NCBI RefSeq assembly: GCF_900112255.1
Contig: NZ_FOLE01000001.1
Coordinates: forward strand, 806,001 to 870,000
Direction of reading: 5' to 3'
DNA: 64,000 nucleotides
Source of the DNA: Flexibacter flexilis DSM 6793
Lineage (GTDB): Bacteria > Bacteroidota > Bacteroidia > Cytophagales > Flexibacteraceae
The notes under the pieces: model-generated
Seen by the model: only the letters and a program-made list of their open reading frames with translations
Told to the model about the DNA's origin: nothing
The model's database searches: none
Part shown: positions 50,698-60,522 of the stretch, one piece after another
Numbering within the stretch: the first letter of the stretch is position 1
How the letters are laid out: every line of letters starts with the position of its first letter
Program-made: the position numbers and the translations under genes

Positions 50698-52419
50698 TTA
50701 TTCCGCCGAAGGGTTTTCCGAAGGTTTTGGCCCATTTCCGCCGCGTCCTCTGTTACGATTTCTGTTGCGATTATTGCGGTTTCTGTTGCGTCTTTCTTCG
50801 TCTGAGCCGCCTGCATTTTCGCCTTCTGGACGTTCTGCTCTTGGCTGATTTACAGGCCTTTCTCTTGGCACTGCTGGCGCATTTTCGTTAGTTTGTGCCT
50901 CCCCTTCTGGGCGTGGAGGTCGTTGTCCGCCGCCACGATTGCGGTTGCGATTGCGTCGGTTGTTATTGTTACGTCCTTCGCGTTCGGTACGTTGTTCCGT
51001 TCCTTCTCCCACTTCCTGCGCAGCATTTTCAGGTTTTTCTACATTTCCCTGAACTTTAGCTTCCGCTTGTGGTGATTGCTGCCCCTGATTATTACGTCTT
51101 TCGCGGTCTGGGCGGTCTCGGTCTGGCCTACGTTCTCTTTCGGGTCTGTCCTGCCTTTCTGGTCTGTTTTCGCGCTCAGCACGTGGCGGCCTTTCGGGTC
51201 TTTCAGGTCTGGAAGGAGCTACAATAGCAGTCGCTTCTGCACCGTTTTCTGCCGAAGCATTGGCAGGTTTTGCGCCTGATTTGCTGGCCGTGCGTTTTTT
51301 CTTGCGCTTGTTTTTGCGGTCTTTTTCGGCAAAACGTTTGTCCATTTGGTGCAAATCGTCGTTGAGCGAGCCGCCGTCTTCGTTGTCGAGCAGCACTTCT
51401 TCTTCCTCCGTCAGTACCGCTACTTTTTGGCCTTTTTTATTCAATTCCAAAATCATTTTCACTCTATCAATGGAAAGCGGATGCCAAGTAGTTTCTTGGG
51501 CATAGCCAAACCACATGATGCGGCGGAAAATGTCTGTTTTTTGCAAATGCGCGTCGCCTTTTTCGGTGAAAAGTGGCTTTTCGATGTTCGGAATATCGCG
51601 CAGCGCGTCCATGTAGGTATCCAACTCGTAGTTAAGACAACATTTGAGGCGGCCACACTGACCCGACAGTTTGCTGGGGTTCAAAGACAAGTTCTGATAA
51701 CGTGCCGCCGAAGTGGAAACGCTCTTAAAATCAGCAATCCACGTAGCGCAACACAACTCACGGCCACACGAACCAATCCCGCCCAAACGGCTGGCTTCTT
51801 GGCGCAAACTGATTTGGCGCATTTCTACACGCACTTTAAATTCACTGGCCAACAGCTTGATGAGTTCGCGAAAATCTACGCGTTCGTCTGCCGAGTAATA
51901 GAAAGTTGCTTTGGTGTTATCTGACTGATACTCAACATCAGAGAGTTTCATACTCAGCTTCAAATCGTCGATGATTTGTCTGGCCCTGAAAAGCGTTGGC
52001 AGTTCACGCGCGCGCATTTCTTCAAACTTCTCTATGTCTTTTTCGGAAGCGATGCGATAAATACCACGTACTTCTTCGCTGTCTTCTTTGATGTTTTTGC
52101 GGGTCATTTGTAGGCGTACAAGTTCACCTTGCAGCGACACAAATCCCAAATGATGCCCGTTGGGAACTTCCACCACTACGGCATCGCCTGTGGTGAGATC
52201 TAAACCCAAATGATTACGGAAAAATTCTTTTCTTCCGCCTTTAAATCTTATTTCTACGATGGGGTAAAGCTCGCCCACCCCGTCCATTTCGCTAAGCCAA
52301 TCAAAAACGTTGAGTTTGTTACAACCGCCAGTAGAACAACCTGTGGCACAAGCCGTTTTGCTACTACTGTCAGTTTTTTTTGTTCCACAACCGCCTGAAC
52401 CACAAGATGTGCAAGCCAT
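50698..52419 (-). CDS. ricT: PSP1-domain protein RicT with long basic tail (573 aa)
   Basis: The conserved PSP1/RicT core is at residues about 50-330: GNGHH-like PNGHHLGFVSL, FRARQIIDDLKLSMKLSDVE, YYSADERVDFRELIKLLASE, GGIGSCGRELCCATWI and LSGQCGRLKCCLNYE (Cys cluster). In Bacillus RicT works with RicA and RicF around RNase Y. The N-terminus adds a Cys-rich stretch (MACTSCGSGGCGTKK). The last 200 residues are disordered and rich in Arg, Asn, Pro and Glu (RNRNRNRGGG-type), as in RNA-binding tails. Bacteroidota members commonly have such tails. Confidence 0.9.
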   Translation of the reverse strand: MACTSCGSGGCGTKKTDSSSKTACATGCSTGGCNKLNVFDWLSEMDGVGELYPIVEIRFKGGRKEFFRNHLGLDLTTGDAVVVEVPNGHHLGFVSLQGELVRLQMTRKNIKEDSEEVRGIYRIASEKDIEKFEEMRARELPTLFRARQIIDDLKLSMKLSDVEYQSDNTKATFYYSADERVDFRELIKLLASEFKVRVEMRQISLRQEASRLGGIGSCGRELCCATWIADFKSVSTSAARYQNLSLNPSKLSGQCGRLKCCLNYELDTYMDALRDIPNIEKPLFTEKGDAHLQKTDIFRRIMWFGYAQETTWHPLSIDRVKMILELNKKGQKVAVLTEEEEVLLDNEDGGSLNDDLHQMDKRFAEKDRKNKRKKKRTASKSGAKPANASAENGAEATAIVAPSRPERPERPPRAERENRPERQDRPERERRPDRDRPDRERRNNQGQQSPQAEAKVQGNVEKPENAAQEVGEGTEQRTEREGRNNNNRRNRNRNRGGGQRPPRPEGEAQTNENAPAVPRERPVNQPRAERPEGENAGGSDEERRNRNRNNRNRNRNRGRGGNGPKPSENPSAE

Positions 52420-52766
52420 ATTTATATTGTTACGTTCCGAAGTTTATTTAACTGAAACAAGAGCAATAAATCACTTATTACAAGCACTTTACGCCATTGT
52501 TATTTATACAGATCATTGTTGAGCAGAAGTTCTAACAAAGCTACTCATTTTTCAATAATGGGAACAAATATAGTTAAATTCGGAACTTTTGAGCCTGTTT
52601 ACTGATATTTTGGGGAAATCGACGGAAAGAAGTGTGTGTTTTGTTTGGAACTCTCTGGTCAATAATCAGAATATCATCTATTTACACTAAAGTATCATTT
52701 CTATTTTTTTATAGATTTTGTACGCTTATACAATTCTCGCGACTAAACACCAACAAATAGTACTCC
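52420..52766. other. Intergenic region upstream of ricT
   Basis: 347 bases. A -7 box TATATTTG on the minus strand (52565-52572) may serve ricT with a leader of about 140 bases; no TTTG is found at the -33 distance. No repeat or RNA gene is seen. Confidence 0.4.
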
Positions 52767-54188
52767 TTATTGTGTAATTCGCTGATAAACATTAGTATCT
52801 GCTGGTGTTTGTTGGTACTGTTTGGCCAAAACAGGCATACGCGCAAAAAGCAAATCAAGTGTTGGATCTTGTGGAGCTTTTACGATGATGTCAGGCAATT
52901 CTTTACGGAAGTTGTTGTACACTCTGAGTACGGAACTGTAATGTTCCAAATCATGCAAATCGCGACGCGAAAGTTCATAGTTTAGGTACGGCGTTGCCAA
53001 ACTATTGCCCACATAGTACTCGGGAGCGTAGCCCAACACCAAAATATTTTTGTTCTGGTTGGCTTGCGCAGGGAGTGTTTCTCCCACCTCAAAACTGCGT
53101 AACGGCAGCCATGTCTCCGCTTCAAAAAGCTTGTAGGTAGGAATATATAGCATGAAAACCGTTGCCGCCGACCACACAAGAAAAGCTAATTCAGCTTGCC
53201 ATTTTTTCTTGAAAAGCAAAAAGAAATGCGTCAGCAAAAACGCCAAAGCAGGCAAAAATATAAGATATAAAAACGGGGAACGACCCGTATCCAACCACAA
53301 GGCAATTACTGAAAAAACAACCCAAAATATCATCGCCACTTGGCTTACTATCTGGTAATTGATGAATTTATTGGAGCTAACAACTTTGAATAATGCAATC
53401 GTTCCAAATATCAAAGGCACGGCTGCAATAGGCAAAATTTCACGCCAACCCACCAAAAGCGACCGATACGAAGCAAACAGCGTAGCTAAATAATTGTAGT
53501 AAAAATCCGAACCAGCCCCAAAACCCAAAAAGATAAGAAATGTAGCCGCAAACGTGATAAAAAAGCCTAATAACAACAATGCGTACAAACGTGGTGAAGT
53601 ACCCGAATACAACAAAAATACCACCATCGGAAATAGCACAAACACCGTTAATGACAATTTGAAAAGTGCCGCAATACCAATATAAAAGCCAATAAGGAAA
53701 ATTTCGTCTTCGCGTATGCCATAACGAATATGGCGAAATATTTTACTTAAAGCAAGAAGTAAAAATGTGATACCCAATAACATAGGTGAAAGCGATAAGC
53801 AATCATAAAAAAAACTAGCCCCGATTCCGTACACTAAGGCTGGCACAAAAGTCCGTTCGGTATAAAGTTCTTGGCGCACGCCCATTTCATTAAATAACAA
53901 CGCTTGCACAAACAGCACCACAAACGCCAAAATCTGCAAAGCCAGTACCGATTTGCCCGCTATGTAGTTGAGCAACATATACAGAAATGCCGAAAATGGA
54001 GCAGTGTTATCCCACACATCTTTGTACATCAAAAAGCCTTTACTTAGTTTTTCGCCAATCAGTAGCCATTGCAATTCGGGGGCGAAATGTGGCGTTCCTG
54101 TAATGAAAAGTGGCAAACGAATAGCCAGTAAAAGCAGAAATAGTACAATTATGCGGTCTGGAACGTTTATTCTAAAAAATCGTAACAT
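52767..54188 (-). CDS. Polytopic membrane protein, GT-C-like (473 aa)
   Basis: ATG 54188 (MLRFFRINVPDRIIVLFLLL) is preferred over the open frame to 54224. About ten to eleven helices occupy residues 10-370, followed by a soluble C-terminal part (NILVLGYAPEYYVGNSLATP). The first large loop has GEKLSKGFLMYKDVWDNTAP, with an Asp-Asn pair as in GT-C glycosyltransferase-like proteins. Similar proteins are common in gliding Bacteroidota; the function is not known. Divergent from the propeller-like gene at 54310. Confidence 0.7.
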   Translation of the reverse strand: MLRFFRINVPDRIIVLFLLLLAIRLPLFITGTPHFAPELQWLLIGEKLSKGFLMYKDVWDNTAPFSAFLYMLLNYIAGKSVLALQILAFVVLFVQALLFNEMGVRQELYTERTFVPALVYGIGASFFYDCLSLSPMLLGITFLLLALSKIFRHIRYGIREDEIFLIGFYIGIAALFKLSLTVFVLFPMVVFLLYSGTSPRLYALLLLGFFITFAATFLIFLGFGAGSDFYYNYLATLFASYRSLLVGWREILPIAAVPLIFGTIALFKVVSSNKFINYQIVSQVAMIFWVVFSVIALWLDTGRSPFLYLIFLPALAFLLTHFFLLFKKKWQAELAFLVWSAATVFMLYIPTYKLFEAETWLPLRSFEVGETLPAQANQNKNILVLGYAPEYYVGNSLATPYLNYELSRRDLHDLEHYSSVLRVYNNFRKELPDIIVKAPQDPTLDLLFARMPVLAKQYQQTPADTNVYQRITQ

Positions 54189-54309
54189 AGTTGTCTGAGC
54201 AAAAGCGACCTTGCGTATGGCCAAAATCTAATAAGCCTGCAAAGAACATGATTTTTTGCCGAAATTAGACCATATTTGAATAAATCATCTTTCAAAAAAC
54301 TTTCCTAAA

Positions 54310-55149
54310 ATGAAATTGCGCGGATTTGAATGGGCTTTAGTGGCTTGGATAGGAAGCTTTAGCAATGTTTTTGCTCAAAACACAGACAAACAATGGACTT
54401 TATTGCGAACTGTTTCGCTTCCGAGTTCGTTTGTATGCGGCTCAGCCACGCGCGACGGGCTTTGGCTCGTGGCCACGCGCGATGGCGTTTTGCAAATGTT
54501 CGATAGCACAGGCAACGCACGCCAGCGACTTTCGCCCGATATTGCCGCCAGTCCCAGCCACATCGAGGCTTGGAATCCACTCAAAATCATGGTGTTTTAC
54601 AGGGATTTACAGCAAATTATTTATACGGATAGGTTTTTGCTTCCCAGTCCTGCCATTGGCCTGCCCGAACAACTGGCCAGTTCTGTGCGCACGGCCTGCC
54701 CTTCTGCCGACAACCAACTTTGGGCGATAGATGACAATGATTTTAGCCTCAAAAAAATAGACCTGCTCAACCAACAAATTTTGCTGACCACGCCGCTGGC
54801 CTTGTTGCTACCCAACCAGCAATATGATTGGGGGCAAATACATGAATATCAGAATCTTGTGTATGTGGCCAACAAACCCGCAGGCGGCCTGATTGTGTTT
54901 GATAATATGGGAAATTTGAAGAAAAAGCTCCCGATGGTTAATGCGCTGGCTTGGAATTTTTGGGGTGATGAAATCTATTGGCCAGAGGCAACGGGCAAAC
55001 CTGAATTACATTTTTTTAATTTGTATAATTTTAAGGAAAGAACTATTTCTATTCCCATCCAAACGCGTATTGACAACGTATTTATTAACCAAAATTATTG
55101 GCTTGTTATAAGCGAAAATCAACTTTATTTTTACAAATTAACCAACTAA
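54310..55149 (+). CDS. Secreted beta-propeller-like protein (279 aa)
   Basis: An N-terminal signal (MKLRGFEWALVAWIGSFSNV, cleavage near FAQ) precedes strands that recur about every 40 residues (GLWLVATRDGVLQMFDSTGN, NQLWAIDDNDFSLKKIDLLN, NLVYVANKPAGGLIVFDNMG). This suggests a WD/PQQ-like propeller. No catalytic motif is seen. Periplasmic. Function unknown. Confidence 0.65.
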   Translation: MKLRGFEWALVAWIGSFSNVFAQNTDKQWTLLRTVSLPSSFVCGSATRDGLWLVATRDGVLQMFDSTGNARQRLSPDIAASPSHIEAWNPLKIMVFYRDLQQIIYTDRFLLPSPAIGLPEQLASSVRTACPSADNQLWAIDDNDFSLKKIDLLNQQILLTTPLALLLPNQQYDWGQIHEYQNLVYVANKPAGGLIVFDNMGNLKKKLPMVNALAWNFWGDEIYWPEATGKPELHFFNLYNFKERTISIPIQTRIDNVFINQNYWLVISENQLYFYKLTN

Positions 55150-55413
55150 AAATCAGTTATTTATTTCAAATAAAAGCCAATAAATCATTTGTCTATTTTT
55201 TGAACTTAATCTTAAAAATCACAACAAAACCAACATTGTATCAATAAAACACAATACAAGATTTATAAAAACAAACTTATAGACTTTTTAAATATTTTTG
55301 TACTAAAAAATATACCAAATACGCGAACAATCTATTACTTTTGGCGGTATTCTGCTTACTAATACCCAAATTGTAATTATTTTAACATTCACCTCAAATA
55401 AAAGTCTTGTTGT

Positions 55414-55902
55414 ATGGCTTCTGGTGCAGAAAAATTCAAAAATATTATTACCAATTCTTTCAAATACAGAGTTTTCACGTTGCAACGCCTGCCGATGGCG
55501 TGGCTGGCAGGTCTGAAAGTCGCTTCATTGGACGAAAAATCGGCCAGCGTAACAATTCGCTACGGCTATTTGACCCAAAACCCTTTTCGTTCGTTATATT
55601 TTGCGTGTTTGGCGATGGCCGCCGAGCTTTCTACGGGCGTTTTGGCAATGATGCACGTGTTTGAAGCCAAGCCTTCTATTTCGATGTTGGTGGTGGGCAT
55701 GAAGGCCGAATTTACCAAAAAAGCCGTTGGCAAAATTACGTTTGTGTGCACGGATGGCGACGCTATTGCGCAGGCTATCGCCGAAAGTAAAGCCACAGGC
55801 GAAGGCCGCACCGTTACGATTTTGAGCAAAGGCACGGACGAAGCAGGCGACACGGTGGCCGAATTTTGGTTTACGTGGTCGTTCAAAGCCAAAAAAGCCT
55901 AA
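55414..55902 (+). CDS. DUF4442 hotdog-fold protein (162 aa)
   Basis: The sequence FRSLYFACLAMAAELSTGVL and later ISMLVVGMKAEFTKKAVGKI matches the DUF4442 pattern, a PaaI/acyl-CoA thioesterase-like hotdog fold. VAEFWFTWSFKAK is the last strand. No catalytic residue can be assigned with certainty. Cytoplasmic. A -7 box TACTTTTG lies at 55336-55343; a hairpin follows the gene at 55909-55949. Confidence 0.85.
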   Translation: MASGAEKFKNIITNSFKYRVFTLQRLPMAWLAGLKVASLDEKSASVTIRYGYLTQNPFRSLYFACLAMAAELSTGVLAMMHVFEAKPSISMLVVGMKAEFTKKAVGKITFVCTDGDAIAQAIAESKATGEGRTVTILSKGTDEAGDTVAEFWFTWSFKAKKA

Positions 55903-55908
55903 AATACG

Positions 55909-55949
55909 AAGTCGTAAATAGTTTGGCCATAATCAGCTATTTACGACTT
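55909..55949 (+). terminator. Intrinsic terminator after the DUF4442 gene
   Basis: AAGTCGTAAATAG and CTATTTACGACTT form a perfect 13-bp stem with a 15-base loop, followed by CATTTTTA, 7 bases after the stop codon. Confidence 0.8.
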
Positions 55950-56032
55950 TCATTTTTAAAATATATGAAAGTTTGCATTGGGTATTTCCTATAAAATTGC
56001 GCATAAAACACTACCTTTATGCCACTAAAACT

Positions 56033-57106
56033 ATGGTTTACTGGATGCGATTTTCTTTTTTTTTCACAACTCTTATTGCCGCTCTTAGTTGCGTAGCCTA
56101 TTGGTGTGCCTACTTGCAGCCTGCCCGTTTTGGTGCTGGATTTATGGCTATGTCTATTCCTATTTGGCTCATTATCAACGCTATACTTTTTATTTTTATT
56201 TGGCCGAAAAAAGGAATCAAACCCGCGTTACCGCCGCTTTTTGCGTTGGTAGCTGGAGCACGTTTTGTATTTTCGACGGTGGCATTTCACCCCACAGCCC
56301 ACGCCAACCCTAATGATTTGAATGTTGTGAGCTACAACGTGCACATGTTCGGCAGGCACGAACAAAACAAAGAACTTACCGCTTCTTTACGCAAAACAGT
56401 TACGACCGAACTCATTAGCCTGCAACCTGATGTTATTTGTTTTCAGGAATATTTGGAGGGCTTGGATAACACCAAAATTACCAAACTTTTTAGAGAAGCA
56501 GGCCTAAAACATTCGTTTTTTAGCCCAGCCTTAGAGGGTTGGGTACGCGAACGCGGCGGTATGGTTATTTTTAGTCGCTACCCCATCATCAAAACGAAAG
56601 CCTTTCGCCGACAAAAACTTGACATGAATCAGATTTTGTACGCAGACATCGTAACGCCTACGGAGACGATACGGGTGTTTAATGTGCATTTGCAATCCAA
56701 TAGAGTACGCGCCGAATATTTTGAACAAGACCAAGACGAGCAAGAAGCAAAAAGAAGTATTTATTTGGTTTACAAGAAGTTAAACAAAGGTTTTGAACTA
56801 AGAGCCAAGCAAGTAAAGCAACTTGAAGCTGAAATCGCCAAGTCGCCACATCCTGTTATTGTGTGCGGAGATTTCAATGATTTGCCGTATAGCTACACCT
56901 ACACACGCACGCAACGCACCTTGCAAAATGCCTTTGAAAAAGCAGGCAATGGCTTAGGTTTTAGTTTCAATGGATTTTTACCTTTTCTAAGAATTGACCA
57001 ACAATTTGCTTCCAAAAACTTGAAGGTAACTTCATTCCAGACGCACCGTTGGCCATATTCCGACCATTTCCCGATACAAGCCACTTACCGCCACGAAAAA
57101 CCCTAA
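56033..57106 (+). CDS. Endonuclease/exonuclease/phosphatase family membrane protein (357 aa)
   Basis: I chose ATG 56033; the frame upstream starts with TTG. Two to three helices at residues 1-90 anchor the protein. The EEP domain follows: VVSYNVHMFG (Asn), DVICFQEYL (Glu), VFNVHLQSN (His), VIVCGDFNDLPYSYTY (Asp-x-Asn) and PYSDHFPIQA (Asp-His). These are all residues of the Mg2+-dependent phosphodiesterase site. The substrate (nucleic acid, lipid or sugar phosphate) is not known; a membrane-bound form is common in Bacteroidota. Confidence 0.88.
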   Translation: MVYWMRFSFFFTTLIAALSCVAYWCAYLQPARFGAGFMAMSIPIWLIINAILFIFIWPKKGIKPALPPLFALVAGARFVFSTVAFHPTAHANPNDLNVVSYNVHMFGRHEQNKELTASLRKTVTTELISLQPDVICFQEYLEGLDNTKITKLFREAGLKHSFFSPALEGWVRERGGMVIFSRYPIIKTKAFRRQKLDMNQILYADIVTPTETIRVFNVHLQSNRVRAEYFEQDQDEQEAKRSIYLVYKKLNKGFELRAKQVKQLEAEIAKSPHPVIVCGDFNDLPYSYTYTRTQRTLQNAFEKAGNGLGFSFNGFLPFLRIDQQFASKNLKVTSFQTHRWPYSDHFPIQATYRHEKP

Positions 57107-57183
57107 ATATTTGTACCTCAAAAAGTTGATGCAGCCTTGCAAAAGTTTTATCTTTACCCCAAAAGAATCAAACTTTTGCCACT

Positions 57184-59241
57184 ATGTCCACCAAATCGAC
57201 TACTGCCCCAACAAGTGTTTCTTTGGTAGAAACGCCCGTTTCGCATCTGCCCATCGTGCAGCAAGACAACTTGCTTGAGCCTTTCGAGCCATTTTTGAAA
57301 GCCCGTTATCATCGCTACAAAGCCGCGCTACACCAAATAGAACAGCATTCAGGCAGTTTGTACGCGTTTGCTGGCGCGTATAAGTATCTGGGAATGAACC
57401 GCGACGAAGAGCGCAAAGGCTGGATTTATAGAGAATGGGCACCCGAAGCCTATCAGTTGTACCTGACTGGCGACTTTAACGGCTGGCAACGAACGGCGCA
57501 CCCGCTGCATCGCAACGAACGCGGAATTTGGGAGATTTTCTTGGACGATGCCACTTACGGCGCAAATTTCGGGCACGGCAGCCAATACAAAGTAGTGGTT
57601 CATGCCCGCAACGGCCTGAACGACCGCATTCCTGCTTACGCTAACTACGTGGTTCAGAACCCCGAAACGCACGATTTTTGTCCGCAAATTTGGTATCCGT
57701 CGCAACCTTACCGCTTCAAACATTCATTCAAAAAACATAAAAATCTCGCAAATCCGCTCATTTACGAAGCACATATCGGCATGAGTTCCGAGCAAGAAGG
57801 CGTTTCGAGTTATACGGCTTTTCGGGAAAATATACTGCCGCGCGTGGTGGCCGACGGCTACACCGTGTTGCAACTTATGGCCATTCAGGAACACCCTTAT
57901 TACGGTTCGTATGGCTATCACGTATCCAGTTTGTTTGCGCCATCTTCGCGATTCGGTACGCCCGACGAACTAAAACAACTCATAGACGAAGCGCACCGTT
58001 GCGGCTTGGCCGTGATAATGGACATCGTGCATTCGCACGCCGTTAAGAACCTGAACGAAGGGCTGGGGGAATTTGATGGAACTGATTATCAATATTTTCA
58101 TGCAGGAGTACGCGGTTATCACGCGCTTTGGGATTCGAGACTTTGGAATTATGGAAAATGGGAAGTGTTGGAAATTTTGCTTTCCAATGTGCGCTATTGG
58201 CTCGAAGAATTTAATTTTGATGGCTTCCGTTTCGATGGCGTAACTTCCATGTTATATTCTCATCATGGCCTCGACAAATCGTTTTTGGGTTATGCCGACT
58301 ATTTCGGCGACGACGTGGAAGCCGATGCCATCATGTATTTGCAACTGGCCAACACGATCGCGCTTCAAACCAAGCCGCAAGTGCTGACCATCGCCGAAGA
58401 CGTAAGCGGAATGCCTGGGCTTGGCCTGCCCGTCGAAGATGGCGGCATTGGTTTTAGTTTCCGTTTAGGCATGGGAATTCCTGATTTTTGGATAAAATTG
58501 CTCAAAGAAAAAACCGATGATCAGTGGAATATTTGGGAAATGTGGGGCGCACTCACCAACCGCCGTTTCACGGAAAAAACGGTGGCTTATGTGGAATCGC
58601 ACGACCAAGCCTTAGTAGGCGACAAGACTCTGTCGTTTCGGCTCATGGACAAAGAAATGTACACATCTATGGCCAAGAGCATGGATAATTTACTCATAGA
58701 CAGGGGAATAGCTTTACATAAAATGATACGCTTGCTCACGATTTCGTTGGGCGGAGAAGGCTACCTGAATTTTATGGGAAATGAATTTGGCCACCCCGAA
58801 TGGATAGATTTTCCGCGCCAAGAAAACGGCTGGAGCTATCAATACGCACGCCGTCAGTGGTCTTTGGCCGACAATGGATTTTTGAAATATCACTACTTAG
58901 GCGATTTTGACAAAGCCATGACGCACCTGACGCATTCGCACAAGATTTTGGCAGCCAAACCCGCCAAGTCCTTGCACATGGACGAGGCAAGCCAAATCAT
59001 GATTTTTGAGCGCGGCGGCCTGATTTTTATTTTCAATTTTCATCATTCCAATTCCATTTTTGGGTATATGTTCAAGCCGAGCCGCAAAGGAAAATACAAA
59101 ATTTTGCTCAATACCGACGATGCGGCCTTTGGCGGATTTGAGCGAATAGACACCCAAACGCGCTACGCCACCAACGAAAACGGCCTTTTGCAACTGTATT
59201 TGACAAGCCGCACGGCCTTGGTGTTGGGCATAGAAAAGTAA
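57184..59241 (+). CDS. glgB: 1,4-alpha-glucan branching enzyme (685 aa)
   Basis: Makes alpha-1,6 branches in glycogen. A CBM48-like N-domain (EWAPEAYQLYLTGDFNGWQR) is followed by a GH13 barrel. The catalytic Asp is in FNFDGFRFDGVTSMLYSHHG, the acid Glu in LTIAEDVSGMPGLGLP, and the third carboxylate region is YVESHDQALVGDKT. The wording QLMAIQEHPYYGSYGYHVSS is that of the eukaryotic GBE1-like type, not E. coli GlgB. No other glg gene is adjacent. Confidence 0.95.
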   Translation: MSTKSTTAPTSVSLVETPVSHLPIVQQDNLLEPFEPFLKARYHRYKAALHQIEQHSGSLYAFAGAYKYLGMNRDEERKGWIYREWAPEAYQLYLTGDFNGWQRTAHPLHRNERGIWEIFLDDATYGANFGHGSQYKVVVHARNGLNDRIPAYANYVVQNPETHDFCPQIWYPSQPYRFKHSFKKHKNLANPLIYEAHIGMSSEQEGVSSYTAFRENILPRVVADGYTVLQLMAIQEHPYYGSYGYHVSSLFAPSSRFGTPDELKQLIDEAHRCGLAVIMDIVHSHAVKNLNEGLGEFDGTDYQYFHAGVRGYHALWDSRLWNYGKWEVLEILLSNVRYWLEEFNFDGFRFDGVTSMLYSHHGLDKSFLGYADYFGDDVEADAIMYLQLANTIALQTKPQVLTIAEDVSGMPGLGLPVEDGGIGFSFRLGMGIPDFWIKLLKEKTDDQWNIWEMWGALTNRRFTEKTVAYVESHDQALVGDKTLSFRLMDKEMYTSMAKSMDNLLIDRGIALHKMIRLLTISLGGEGYLNFMGNEFGHPEWIDFPRQENGWSYQYARRQWSLADNGFLKYHYLGDFDKAMTHLTHSHKILAAKPAKSLHMDEASQIMIFERGGLIFIFNFHHSNSIFGYMFKPSRKGKYKILLNTDDAAFGGFERIDTQTRYATNENGLLQLYLTSRTALVLGIEK

Positions 59242-59353
59242 GTTTTGTTAGGAGAAAAAGGTATGTAGCCGAACATCGCTTCATTTTTTTTGAAAAATAA
59301 AAAATTAACAATCAGGATTTTACAAAAAAGTGTGAAATTTTTTGGTAGATTTT

Positions 59354-59384
59354 TTTGCATAATTAAAAACTCTGCCTACTTTTG
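59354..59384 (+). promoter_or_regulatory. Promoter of the tRNA-Thr pair
   Basis: TTTG at 59354-59357 and TACTTTTG at 59377-59384 are 19 bases apart, the exact Bacteroidota arrangement, and lie 18 bases before the first tRNA. Confidence 0.8.
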
Positions 59385-59402
59385 CACCGCTTTAAGCAAG
59401 AA

Positions 59403-59475
<73 letters not shown>

Positions 59476-59509
59476 CACTTCCTCCTTAAAGCAAAAACAT
59501 CAAATTGAA

Positions 59510-59582
<73 letters not shown>

Positions 59583-59588
59583 CATCCA

Positions 59589-59628
59589 AAAAAGGGCTAC
59601 GATAACACAAAATATCGTAGTCCTTTTT
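59589..59628 (+). terminator. Terminator of the tRNA-Thr transcript
   Basis: AAAAAGGGCTACGATA and TATCGTAGTCCTTTTT pair with one wobble around an 8-base loop, ending in a T-run. Confidence 0.88.
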
Positions 59629-60017
59629 GCTTTATCCCAACAAGCATTTTGGACTGAAAAAACGCCACGCTACTCAGGTTTGCGCCGCGCGTTTGTAACA
59701 GAGAATCAGGCACTACCCCATTGCCCGAAAAAAAAGTTTTAAAAAAACTTGTTTTTTAAAAAAATAACGACAGGCTTGCAATTGTAATATACTCTTTGCA
59801 TCTTTGCAGCCCGAATCCTACAAGAGACCAGTAGAATTTCCGAAACAGCCAAGAAATGCCAGTAGATTGCTGCAAATCAATTCATTGCATTTATTCGTTA
59901 CCAAAGAAAGAAACTGGTGCGTGCCCAAGTCGGGAGATTTAGCACGTTTCGGGAATATTTAACAATCAAATTTATAAAGTCTTCAAAACTTTTATTTCCA
60001 ATCCAAATCATTAATAA
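59629..60017 (+). promoter_or_regulatory. Promoter and long leader of the str operon
   Basis: Near -7 boxes (TACTCTTTG with one extra base, and CATCTTTG) occur around 59790-59810, so the rpsL leader may exceed 200 bases. TTTCCGAAAC (59837-59846) can pair with GTTTCGGGAA (59946-59955), closing a domain of about 120 bases. A regulatory role is possible but unproven. Confidence 0.4.
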
Positions 60018-60440
60018 ATGCCTACTATACAGCAATTAGTGAGAAAAGGTAGAGAAAAGCTTACTACCAAATCAAAATCTCCGGCATTGGACTCATGTCC
60101 TCAACGCAGAGGCGTATGTACTCGTGTGTACACAACAACCCCTAAAAAACCAAACTCTGCGATGCGCAAAGTGGCAAGGGTACGTTTGTCGAACAGCAAA
60201 GAAGTAAACGCATACATCCCAGGTGAAGGCCACAACCTACAAGAACACTCAATCGTTCTTATCCGCGGTGGTCGTGTGAAAGATTTGCCAGGTGTTCGTT
60301 ACCACATCATCCGTGGTGCATTGGATACAGCAGGCGTAAAAGGCCGTTTGCAAGCTCGTTCTAAATACGGTGCGAAACGTCCTAAACCAGGAGCAGCTGC
60401 ACCAGCAGGAAAAGGTGCGCCAGCAAAAGGCAAAAAATAA
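60018..60440 (+). CDS. rpsL: 30S ribosomal protein S12 (140 aa)
   Basis: Decoding-centre protein. [15 protein letters not shown] and the loop [20 protein letters not shown] (the PKKPN Lys where streptomycin resistance arises) are intact; [14 protein letters not shown] is the second such site. It has wild-type-like Lys at both. The C-terminus is extended by an Ala/Lys/Pro tail ([19 protein letters not shown]) of about 15 residues beyond the usual end. First gene of the operon, 82 bases before rpsG. Confidence 0.98.
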   Translation: MPTIQQLVRKGREKLTTKSKSPALDSCPQRRGVCTRVYTTTPKKPNSAMRKVARVRLSNSKEVNAYIPGEGHNLQEHSIVLIRGGRVKDLPGVRYHIIRGALDTAGVKGRLQARSKYGAKRPKPGAAAPAGKGAPAKGKK

Positions 60441-60522
60441 TTGTTAGAAGCCCAAAGGCTTGGCTAATGGCCGCCTAACTTCAACAAAAAGTCTTACACA
60501 AACATAGTTTATATCTTATACA

